DNA from: Rhodocyclales bacterium
GTDB lineage: Bacteria > Pseudomonadota > Gammaproteobacteria > Burkholderiales > Rhodocyclaceae
DNA: 64,000 nucleotides
Direction: 5' to 3'
Assembly: GCA_016214145.1 (NCBI GenBank)
Contig: JACRPA010000002.1
Location: forward strand, 310,001-374,000
The notes under the pieces were generated by a model. That model was not told where the DNA came from, made no database searches, and saw only the letters and a program-made list of their open reading frames with translations. Each line of letters begins with the position of its first letter. Position 1 is the first letter of the stretch. The position numbers were made by a program, and so were the translations under genes. Below are positions 24,467 through 31,766 of the stretch, piece after piece.

Positions 24467-25546
24467 ATGCGCAACGAATCCCTGAATCCCGAATCGGTTC
24501 CGTCCGGCCTCGAGCATTTCGTGCCGCCGACGACGCCGGCCACCTCCACCCATGCTCCCGGCACGCTGGTGGACAAGTACGGCCGCCACATCACCTACAT
24601 CCGCCTGTCGATCACCGACCGCTGCGACTTCCGCTGCTTCTACTGCATGGCCGAGGAAATGGAATTCCTCGCGCGCGACCAGGTGCTGAGCCTGGAGGAA
24701 TGCCTGCGCGTGATCCGCAGCTTCGTCGGCATGGGCGTGACCAAGGTGCGCATCACCGGCGGCGAGCCGCTGGTGCGGCGCAACGCCCTCTGGCTGCTGC
24801 GCGAAGCCGGCCGGCTGGAAGGGCTCAAGGAACTGGTGGTCACCACCAACGGCTCGCAGCTCGACCGCTACGCCGCCGAAATGCGCGAGGCCGGTGTGAA
24901 GCGCGTGAACATCAGCCTCGACACACTGCGCGCCGACCGCTTCAAGGCCATCACCCGCGTCGGCGAACTCTCCAAGGTGCTGCGTGGCATCGACGCGGCC
25001 ATCGCCGCCGGCTTCGAAGGCATCAAGCTCAACACGGTGATGATGCGCGGCGTGAACGACGACGAATTCGTCGACCTGGTGCGCTTCGCCGTCGGCAAGG
25101 GCATCGACCTCTCCTTCATCGAGGAGATGCCGCTGGGGTCGATCGACCGATCGCGCGCCGATACCTATTTCAGCTCGGACGAGGCCCTCGGCCTGCTGCG
25201 CCCGCATTTCGAGCTGGTCGGCTCGGACGAGAGCACCGGCGGACCGGCGCGCTACTGGCGCATCCCCGGCACGCGGAGCAAGATCGGCTTCATCTCGCCC
25301 CACTCGCACAATTTCTGCGACAGCTGCAACCGCGTGCGCATCACCTGCAAGGGCGAGCTCTATCCCTGCCTCGGCCATAACGACGCCCTGCCCCTCATGC
25401 CGGTACTGCGCAGCCATCCCGACGACGATGCCCCGTTGCGCCAGGCCATCATCGACTCGATGGGCATCAAGCCGCTGGGGCACGACTTCAACGAGCAGAT
25501 GCAGGATCCCAAGGTCGTCCGCTTCATGTCGATGACCGGCGGCTAA
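24467..25546 (+). CDS. moaA: GTP 3',8-cyclase MoaA
   Basis: Radical-SAM enzyme for the first step of molybdenum-cofactor synthesis. 359 residues from the ATG at 24467; longer upstream frames run over regulatory repeats and are less likely, though the ribosome-binding site is weak. The SAM cluster motif CDFRCFYC is in ITDRCDFRCFYCMAEEMEFL. The substrate cluster cysteines are in CDSCNRVRITCKGELYPCLG, and the protein ends SMTGG, the C-terminal double glycine needed for activity. It is divergent from fdoG and heads a plus-strand run with fdhD, mobA and moeA. Confidence 0.94.
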   Translation: MRNESLNPESVPSGLEHFVPPTTPATSTHAPGTLVDKYGRHITYIRLSITDRCDFRCFYCMAEEMEFLARDQVLSLEECLRVIRSFVGMGVTKVRITGGEPLVRRNALWLLREAGRLEGLKELVVTTNGSQLDRYAAEMREAGVKRVNISLDTLRADRFKAITRVGELSKVLRGIDAAIAAGFEGIKLNTVMMRGVNDDEFVDLVRFAVGKGIDLSFIEEMPLGSIDRSRADTYFSSDEALGLLRPHFELVGSDESTGGPARYWRIPGTRSKIGFISPHSHNFCDSCNRVRITCKGELYPCLGHNDALPLMPVLRSHPDDDAPLRQAIIDSMGIKPLGHDFNEQMQDPKVVRFMSMTGG

Positions 25547-25549
25547 TTT

Positions 25550-25606
25550 GTAGGTCGGCCTTCAGGCCGACTGCAGCGGCCGAAGTCGGCCTGAAGGCCG
25601 ACCTAC
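25550..25606. repeat. REP-like palindrome, family A
   Basis: GTAGGTCGGCCTTCAGGCCG arms around a 13-base spacer, between moaA and fdhD. Near-identical to the copy at 28395-28462. Confidence 0.85.
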
Positions 25607-25616
25607 CACGTAAAAC

Positions 25617-26480
25617 ATGCCCTACCGCCCCCAACTCACCCACGCCGCCCGTCCGGCCACCATCACCATCTCCGCCACCAACGAGCGCGGCGAAGCCGTG
25701 CCGACGCAGATCGCCGGCGAGCATCCCCTGACCCTCTACCTAGACAAGCGCGAGATCGTCACGCTGATGACCCTGGGCGGCGCGCCGGAGGCGCTGGCCA
25801 TCGGCTATCTGCGCAACCAGCGCCTGGTATCGCGCCTGGAGGATATCGCCACCGTGCAGGTGGACTGGGAGACGGATTCGGTGGCCGTCACCACGACCCG
25901 CTCCGCCGACGATCTCGAAGAACGCATGGGCAGGCGCACCGTCACCACCGGCTGCGGCCAGGGCACGATGTTCGGCGACTTGATGGAGGAAATCGAAAAA
26001 ATCTCGCTGCCGGCGCAGGCCCGCCTCGACGAGGCCACCCTCCATGGGCTGCTCGACGCGGTGCGCCACCACGAGTCGATCTACAAGCAGGCCGGCGCGG
26101 TGCACGGCTGCGCCCTAGCCCGCGGCACGGATATCCTCATGTTCGTCGAGGACATCGGCCGCCACAACGCGGTGGACGCCATCGCCGGACTGATGTGGCT
26201 GGACGGCCTGACGGGAGAGGACAAGATCTTCTACACCACCGGCCGCCTCACCTCGGAAATGGTCATCAAGACGGCGCAGATGGGCATCCCCTTCCTCGTC
26301 TCGCGCTCCGGCCTGACGCAGATGGGCTACGCTCTGGCGCGCCGCACCAGCATGACCATGATCGGGCGCGCCCAGGGCAAGCATTACCTCCTCTTCACCG
26401 GCGCGGAGCGCTTTGTGAAGAACAACGAAACCGCTTTCAACACAGAGAGCACAGAGACACAGAGAGAACCTTTATCATGA
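25617..26480 (+). CDS. fdhD: Formate dehydrogenase sulfur carrier FdhD
   Basis: Passes sulfur from a cysteine desulfurase to the bis-MGD cofactor so that formate dehydrogenase becomes active. 287 residues, start ATG 25617. REIVTLMTLGGAPEALAIGY and DIGRHNAVDAIAG are characteristic. The active-site loop reads RTVTTGCGQGTM with a single cysteine (Cys113); E. coli has a CxxC pair, so the second cysteine is missing. The last dozen residues (NTESTETQREPLS) are encoded by an ACAGAG repeat rather than by conserved sequence. Confidence 0.93.
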   Translation: MPYRPQLTHAARPATITISATNERGEAVPTQIAGEHPLTLYLDKREIVTLMTLGGAPEALAIGYLRNQRLVSRLEDIATVQVDWETDSVAVTTTRSADDLEERMGRRTVTTGCGQGTMFGDLMEEIEKISLPAQARLDEATLHGLLDAVRHHESIYKQAGAVHGCALARGTDILMFVEDIGRHNAVDAIAGLMWLDGLTGEDKIFYTTGRLTSEMVIKTAQMGIPFLVSRSGLTQMGYALARRTSMTMIGRAQGKHYLLFTGAERFVKNNETAFNTESTETQREPLS

Positions 26481-26533
26481 GAAGCTCCTGTTTTTCTCTG
26501 TGTCCTCTGTTCCTCCGTGTCCTCTGTGTTGAA
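26436..26533. repeat. ACACAGAG-type inverted repeat at fdhD 3' end
   Basis: Arms TTCAACACAGAG and CTCTGTGTTGAA flank related ACAGAG/CTCTGT blocks. It overlaps the final fdhD codons and ends just before mobA. This repeat type is known from many proteobacteria. Confidence 0.8.
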
Positions 26534-26548
26534 TGAGGTTGTTTTCTC

Positions 26549-27127
26549 ATGCCTGATGAACACATTACCGGCCTGATCCTCGCCGGCGGCCTCGGCCGGC
26601 GCATGGGCGGACGCGACAAGGGCCTGCAGCCCTTCCGCGGCAAGCCGATGGCGGCATGGGCCATCGCGCGCCTGGCGCCGCAGGTGGATGCCCTGCTCAT
26701 CAACGCCAACCAGAACCTGGAGGCCTATGCCGCCTTCGGCTACCCGGTGGTGCCCGACCGCATCGCCGGCTTCGCCGGCCCGCTGGCCGGGCTGCACACG
26801 GGGCTGCTCTCCTGCGAGACGCCGCTGCTGGTCACGGCGCCCTGCGATTCGCCCTTCCTGCCGGAGAACCTGGTCAGGAAACTGCGCGACGCGCTGGAGG
26901 CGGCCAGTGCCGATCTCGCCGTGGCAAAAACCGGCGAGCAGCCGCATCCGGTATTCTCCCTGGTGCGCCGCGAGGTGCTGGACGGCCTGACGGCCTTCCT
27001 CGAAGGCGGCGGCCGCAAGGTGGACGCCTGGTACGCGGCCCTCAAGGTGGCCGAGGTGCCCTTCCCAGACGAACGCGCCTTCGCCAACATCAATACGCTT
27101 GAAGAACTGAACGAACTCGATTCATGA
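26549..27127 (+). CDS. mobA: Molybdenum cofactor guanylyltransferase MobA
   Basis: Joins GMP to molybdopterin to make MGD, the cofactor form used by formate dehydrogenase. 192 residues from the ATG at 26549. ITGLILAGGLGRRMGGRDKG is the nucleotide-binding signature; VVPDRIAGFAGPLAGLHTGL and TAPCDSPFLPENLVRKLRDA follow in the usual order. Its stop overlaps the moeA ATG (ATGA). The position between fdhD and moeA fits a formate dehydrogenase maturation role. Confidence 0.94.
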   Translation: MPDEHITGLILAGGLGRRMGGRDKGLQPFRGKPMAAWAIARLAPQVDALLINANQNLEAYAAFGYPVVPDRIAGFAGPLAGLHTGLLSCETPLLVTAPCDSPFLPENLVRKLRDALEAASADLAVAKTGEQPHPVFSLVRREVLDGLTAFLEGGGRKVDAWYAALKVAEVPFPDERAFANINTLEELNELDS

Positions 27128-28398
27128 GCACCCTGATGAACAAGATTTCCTGCGCGGACGACTACGATCCGGAATCCCTCAGCGTCCAGCGCGCCCGCGA
27201 GATCATCCTCGACTTCGTCGAGCCGGTGGCGGGCCACGAGCGCCTCTTCGTGCGCAACGCGCTGGGCCGTGTTCTGGCCGAGGACGTCGTCTCTACGGCC
27301 AACGTGCCGGGCCACGACAATTCGGCCATGGACGGCTACGCCGTGCGCTTCGCCGACCTCGCCGCGGAGAGCGAGACCACGCTGTCGCTCGCCGGCAGCG
27401 CCTTCGCCGGGCGCGCCTTCGAGGGCCGCCTCGGCCCCGGCGAGTGCGTGCGCATCATGACCGGCGGCGTGATCCCCGAGGGCGCCGACACGGTGGTCAT
27501 CCAGGAAGTGGTCAGGGCCGATGGCGAGCGCATCGCCATCCCGCCGAAGCAGCGGCAGGGCCAGAACCTGCGCCGCGCCGGCGAGGATCTGCGCGCCGGC
27601 GAGCCGGCGGTCCGCGCCGGCAAGCTGCTGCGTCCGGCGGAACTCGGCCTGATCGCCTCGCTTGGCGTTGCCGAGGTAAACGTCAGGCGGCGGCTGCGCG
27701 TCGCCTTCTTCTCCACCGGCGACGAGCTGTGCTCGGTCGGCACGCCGCTCAAGGAGGGCGAGGTGTATGACAGCAACCGCTACACCCTCTACGGCATGCT
27801 GGCGCGGCTGGGCTGCGAGGTGATCGACCTCGGCGTGGTGCGCGACGAGCCGGCCGCGCTGGAGGCGGCTTTCCACCAGGCGGCCGCCCAGGCCGACGCC
27901 ATCCTCACCAGCGGCGGCGTCTCGGTCGGCGAGGCCGACTTCATCCGCGGACTGATGGAAAAACTGGGCGAAGTGGCCTTCTGGAAGATCGCCATGCGGC
28001 CGGGCCGGCCGATGGCTTTCGGCCGCATCACCAGCGGCGAGAGAAGCGCTTTCCTCTTCGGCCTGCCCGGCAACCCGGTGGCCGTGATGGTGACCTTCTA
28101 CCAGTTCGTGCGCGAGGCGCTGCTGAAGATGATGGGCGTCTCGCCGCTCGATCCGCTGCCGCGCTTCCGCGTGCCCTGCGTGTCGGCCCTGAAGAAGCGG
28201 CCCGGCCGCAGCGAGTTCCAGCGCGGCGTGCTGTTCCTCGATGATGGCGCATGGAAGGTGCGCGCCACCGGGTCGCAGGGCTCGGGCATCCTGCGCTCGA
28301 TGTCCGAGGCGAACTGCTTCATCGCCGTCGAACCCGAGCGCGGCAACGTCGAGCCGGGGGAAATGGTCGACGTGCAGCCCTTCGATGGACTGGTGTAG
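27124..28398 (+). CDS. moeA: Molybdopterin molybdenumtransferase MoeA
   Basis: Inserts molybdate into adenylated molybdopterin. 424 residues. The N-terminal DIILDFVEPV-like region is followed by PGHDNSAMDGYAVRFADLAA, GGVIPEGADTVVIQEVV, and the MogA-like domain III: YDSNRYTLYGMLARLG, DAILTSGGVSVGEADFIRGL, RPGRPMAFGRI and LFGLPGNPVAVMVTFYQFVR. The C-terminal domain IV closes with EVSFG-like beta sheet sequence. Its stop lies at the edge of a family A repeat. Translationally coupled to mobA. Confidence 0.94.
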   Translation: MSTLMNKISCADDYDPESLSVQRAREIILDFVEPVAGHERLFVRNALGRVLAEDVVSTANVPGHDNSAMDGYAVRFADLAAESETTLSLAGSAFAGRAFEGRLGPGECVRIMTGGVIPEGADTVVIQEVVRADGERIAIPPKQRQGQNLRRAGEDLRAGEPAVRAGKLLRPAELGLIASLGVAEVNVRRRLRVAFFSTGDELCSVGTPLKEGEVYDSNRYTLYGMLARLGCEVIDLGVVRDEPAALEAAFHQAAAQADAILTSGGVSVGEADFIRGLMEKLGEVAFWKIAMRPGRPMAFGRITSGERSAFLFGLPGNPVAVMVTFYQFVREALLKMMGVSPLDPLPRFRVPCVSALKKRPGRSEFQRGVLFLDDGAWKVRATGSQGSGILRSMSEANCFIAVEPERGNVEPGEMVDVQPFDGLV

Positions 28399-28462
28399 GT
28401 CGGCCTTCAGGCCGACAGCAAAGATCGATCAGGCGCCGTTGTCGGCCTGAAGGCCGACCTAC
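28395..28462. repeat. REP-like palindrome, family A
   Basis: Arms GTAGGTCGGCCTTCAGGCCG and complement with a 24-base spacer, between the convergent moeA and GGDEF-EAL genes; both stop codons touch it. Confidence 0.85.
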
Positions 28463-30318
28463 GAAAAATAGAACGGCCGGCCGACGGCGTGGCCCTGGGC
28501 GTAGTCGACACCCATCTCGCGCAGGCGGTTGAGCGCGCCTTCCGTCTCGACGAATTCGGCGATGGTCTTCATGCCGAGCGAGTGGGCGATGTTGTTGATG
28601 GCGGAAACCACCTCGAGATTCATCGGTTCGGCGAACATGTCGCGCACGAAGGCGCCGTCGATCTTGACGTAATCCACCGGCAGGTGCTTGAGGTAGGCGA
28701 AGGAACACATGCCGGCGCCGAAATCGTCCAGCGCGAAGCGCAGCCCCAGCCCCTTCAGCTCGCGAATCAGGTCGGCCGCCTTGGTCAGGTTGGCCACCGC
28801 CAGCGTCTCGGTGATCTCGAAGCAGATGACCTCGGCCGGCACCCGGTGCAGGGCGATCTGCTCGCGCACGAATTGCGGGAAGCGGCTGTCGTTGATGCTT
28901 TCGGCGGACAGGTTGATGTCGAACACCGGCAGGCTGTCCGGCGCGGCCTCGCACTCGCGGCGGATCGCCGGCAGCGCATTCGCAATCACCCAGCGGTCGA
29001 TGGCCTGCATCATGTTGTGCCGCTCGGCGGAGGGGATGAAGACCATCGGCGGCACGAGCTTGCCGTCGCGGTCGATCATGCGCAGCAGCAGCTCGAAATG
29101 CCGCGACTTCGAAGTCGCCTCGTCGAGGCCGGCGATGCGCTGGCGAAAGAGGCGGAAACCGTTGCGCTCGATGGCGTCGTGGATGGTCTCGACGATGTTC
29201 ATGTCGGCGCGCGGCTGGTGGCTGGCGGCCTTGGCGTGATAGACGCGGATCTGGTCGCGGCCGGCTTCCTTTGCCGCATAGCAGGCGGCGTCGGCCTGTT
29301 CCATCGCCTCCTCCGCGCTGACAGTCTGGTCGGACAGCACCACCAGGCCGATGCTGGCGCCGACGTGGAAGACCTTCTCGCGCCAGACGAAGCGGAAGTT
29401 GGAGACGTCCATGCGGATGGCGTTGGCGATGCGCAGCGCCTGCTCCACCGGGCAGGCGCGCAGCAGCACGGCGAATTCGTCGCCGCCCATGCGCGCCAGC
29501 ACGTCGGTGGTGCGCACGCGGGCGCGCAGCACTGCGGCGATCTGGCGCAGGAACTCGTCGCCGGCGGCGTGGCCGCCGCTGTCGTTGATCAGCTTGAAGC
29601 GGTCGAGGTCCATGAAAAGCAGCGTGTGCTGCTTGTCGGGCTCGCCGCCGACTTCGATGGCCTTGCGCAGCTGATCCTCGAAACCGCGGCGATTGACCAG
29701 GGTGGTCAGGGCGTCGTGGTTGGCCTGCCAGAACAGTTCGAGGGAAATGCCGTGCGGGACGGAGACGTCCTCCATGGCGAGGAAGCTCACCTGGCGGCGG
29801 CCGCTGTCCTCGCAGGCGCAGCTGATGTCGAGCACATGTTCGTTGTCGGCGCTGTCCCGCAATACTGCGCGCACTGCAGGGGACGATTCGCCGCAGGTAG
29901 CCTGCAACTGATCGAGCAGCACCGGCGAGCCGTCCGCAGCGCTGTGCAGGGGAAAGGCCTTGCCGAAATCGAGGCCGGTCAGTTCCGCCTGCTCGATGCC
30001 CGCCAGCCTGGCTGCCGCCGCGTTGGCGAAGAAGATGTGGCTGCGATCGTCCAGGCCGACCACGGCGATATCCACGCAGCGGAAGGCGGTGTCGATCAGG
30101 CTGAGCTGGTCGCGCAGCCGGCTGGAGGAAATCGAATTCCACGCCAGCCAGCCGCCAAGGGCGCTCGCCCCGCCCAGCCCGGCGAACCAGAATACGGTGA
30201 CCGGCTGGTTGCCATCGGCGGGACCGAGCGCCAGGGCCGCGCCGCAGGAGAACAGCACGGCCAGCGCGGCGAGGACGCGCCAGACAATGTTCAAGGTGTG
30301 CCGATGCACTGCGCTCAT
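28459..30318 (-). CDS. GGDEF-EAL protein (cyclic-di-GMP turnover)
   Basis: 619 residues with an ATG overlapping the rmuC stop (ATGA). Two N-terminal membrane segments (VWRVLAALAVLFSCGAALAL; VTVFWFAGLGGASALGGWLA), then a PAS-like part (AVVGLDDRSHIFFANAAAAR), a diguanylate cyclase domain with an intact active site (RMGGDEFAVLL; TLLFMDLDRFKLINDSGGHA) and an EAL phosphodiesterase domain. In the latter FELLLRMID replaces the EAL triplet, but downstream metal-site motifs INLSAESIND, EITET, DDFGAG, VKIDG and EFVET look intact. It may make or break cyclic-di-GMP. Trigger unknown. Confidence 0.9.
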   Translation of the reverse strand: MSAVHRHTLNIVWRVLAALAVLFSCGAALALGPADGNQPVTVFWFAGLGGASALGGWLAWNSISSSRLRDQLSLIDTAFRCVDIAVVGLDDRSHIFFANAAAARLAGIEQAELTGLDFGKAFPLHSAADGSPVLLDQLQATCGESSPAVRAVLRDSADNEHVLDISCACEDSGRRQVSFLAMEDVSVPHGISLELFWQANHDALTTLVNRRGFEDQLRKAIEVGGEPDKQHTLLFMDLDRFKLINDSGGHAAGDEFLRQIAAVLRARVRTTDVLARMGGDEFAVLLRACPVEQALRIANAIRMDVSNFRFVWREKVFHVGASIGLVVLSDQTVSAEEAMEQADAACYAAKEAGRDQIRVYHAKAASHQPRADMNIVETIHDAIERNGFRLFRQRIAGLDEATSKSRHFELLLRMIDRDGKLVPPMVFIPSAERHNMMQAIDRWVIANALPAIRRECEAAPDSLPVFDINLSAESINDSRFPQFVREQIALHRVPAEVICFEITETLAVANLTKAADLIRELKGLGLRFALDDFGAGMCSFAYLKHLPVDYVKIDGAFVRDMFAEPMNLEVVSAINNIAHSLGMKTIAEFVETEGALNRLREMGVDYAQGHAVGRPFYFS

Positions 30319-31628
30319 TCCTCGCCCGCCTTGCGCAGGGGCACGGCGGCGATCGCCGGCGGCGCCTCGATGCCGTCCAGCTCGACGCCCTCGATGCGGG
30401 CGAACTGGCCGCTGATCTTGCGGCTGCTGACCTGCACGTCCTGCACGTCCTTCTGTGCCTGGTCGATGTGCGTGGCGAGGCGCTGCATGCGTTCGTCGAA
30501 GCGGGCGAAGTCCTTCGACAGCTTGCCCAGCGCGTCCTTGATGATGTGGATCTGGTGGCGCGTCTCGACGTCCTTCAGCACGGCGCGCGCCGTGTTGAGG
30601 ACGGCCATCAGCGTCGTCGGCGAGACGATCCAGACGCGCTTCTGCATGGCGTAGCCGACCGTCTCCGGGTGGTAGGCGTGGATCTCGGCGAACACCGCCT
30701 CGGCCGGCACGAACATCACGGCGCCGTCGGAGGTCTCGTTGGGCAGGATGTACTTCGTGGCGATGGCGTCGATGTGCTTTTTCAGGTCGGCGCGAAAGTC
30801 AGTCTGCGCGGCACGGCGCTCGAACTCCGAGGCCTCCGGCGCGAACATGCGATGGTAGTTCTCCAGCGGGAACTTGGAGTCCACCGCCACCAGGCCGGTC
30901 GGCTCGGGCAGCTTCAGCACGCAGTCGGCGCGCGTGCCGTTGGAGAGGGTGTACTGGAACTCGAAGCTGCCCGGCGGCAGGGTGTTGCGCACCAGTGCTT
31001 CCAGCTGCACCTCGCCGAAGGCGCCGCGCGCCTTCTTGTCGCCGAGCAGTTCCTGCAGGCTGACGACGTTGGTGGTGAGGCCGTCGATCTTCTTCTGCGC
31101 CTCGTCGATGGTGGCCAGCCGCGCCATGACGCTGGCGAAGGTTTCGTTGGTCTTCTTGAAGCCCTCGTCGAGGCGCTCGCTGACGCGTCCGCTGATCTGC
31201 TCCAGGCGCTCGTTGATGCTGCGGGTGAGGCTTTCCATGCTGGCGGAGAGCTGGGCGGTGGCCTGGCCGAGGCCGGATTGCAGCAGCTCGCGGTCGGCGC
31301 GCGCCTGCTCCGCCAGCTTCAGCATGATCTGTTCGATGACTTCGGCGCGCAACTGGTCCTGCTTGGCCTGGAAGGAGGCATTCAGTTCCGCCAGCGTCTT
31401 CTGCAGGCGCTCGCCGGATTCGGCGCTTTGCGAGAGAAGACGATCACCCTGGCTGTTCAGGCCCGCATGCAGGTCGGCCAGCATGGCGCGATGCTTCTCG
31501 GCCAGAGCCGATTCGATGCCGGATGGGAGTTCCTTCGTCGCCGCGTGAAGCGCGGCGATTCGCCAGAGGATGAAGAAAACTGCTGCAACCGCAACAAAAA
31601 GCGCGATCGCCGTCCAAAGATCGGGCAT
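30315..31628 (-). CDS. rmuC: DNA recombination protein RmuC
   Basis: Putative nuclease-fold protein that limits recombination at inverted repeats. 437 residues from the ATG at 31628, chosen because GAGGGGG lies just upstream. MPDLWTAIALFVAVAAVFFI is a single N-terminal membrane helix, then long coiled coils (MLKLAEQARADRELLQSGLG; ESLTRSINERLEQISGRVSE), then the RmuC domain: EVQLEALVRNTLPPGSFEFQ, AVDSKFPLENYHRMF, FVPAEAVFAEIHAYHPETVG and VWIVSPTTLMAVLNTARAVL. Contains a dispersed-motif copy at 30795-30816 (AAQTDF). Confidence 0.92.
   Translation of the reverse strand: MPDLWTAIALFVAVAAVFFILWRIAALHAATKELPSGIESALAEKHRAMLADLHAGLNSQGDRLLSQSAESGERLQKTLAELNASFQAKQDQLRAEVIEQIMLKLAEQARADRELLQSGLGQATAQLSASMESLTRSINERLEQISGRVSERLDEGFKKTNETFASVMARLATIDEAQKKIDGLTTNVVSLQELLGDKKARGAFGEVQLEALVRNTLPPGSFEFQYTLSNGTRADCVLKLPEPTGLVAVDSKFPLENYHRMFAPEASEFERRAAQTDFRADLKKHIDAIATKYILPNETSDGAVMFVPAEAVFAEIHAYHPETVGYAMQKRVWIVSPTTLMAVLNTARAVLKDVETRHQIHIIKDALGKLSKDFARFDERMQRLATHIDQAQKDVQDVQVSSRKISGQFARIEGVELDGIEAPPAIAAVPLRKAGEE
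30795..30816 (-). repeat. Dispersed 22-bp motif, copy 9
   Basis: Minus strand CCGTG, seven bases, exact GACTGACTTT inside rmuC, read as AAQTDF in the same codon phase as the cysteine-desulfurase copy. Confidence 0.75.
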
Positions 31629-31742
31629 GACCCCCTCATATTCCCCGTGGAGCCCTGGCATGCAAAATCGATGCCATCACAGGGATTTGCGTTCTATTTA
31701 TGAGGTCGAGTATAGCAGCGGGATTTTGGCTTGCCTATCCCT

Positions 31743-31762
31743 TTCGTGATATTGATCACGAA
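31743..31762. promoter_or_regulatory. CRP/FNR-like palindrome upstream of rmuC
   Basis: TTCGTGATATTGATCACGAA is a perfect 8-bp-arm palindrome with the CGTGA-N6-TCACG form of CRP-type sites. It lies about 115 bp before the rmuC ATG and just after the permease stop, so it could serve as an operator or as a terminator stem. The binding protein is unproven. Confidence 0.4.
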
Positions 31763-31766
31763 CTGC

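Noticed and set aside
28395-28462. Family A repeats as CRISPR or riboswitch elements
   Set aside because: Single palindromes with unrelated spacers, no array and no conserved aptamer pattern; same repeat lies in unrelated intergenic sites. No CRISPR array was seen anywhere in the window.
29852-29876. Possible further copy of the 22-bp motif (GCAGTATTGCGGGACAGC)
   Set aside because: The spacer region matches but the GACTGACTTT core is absent.
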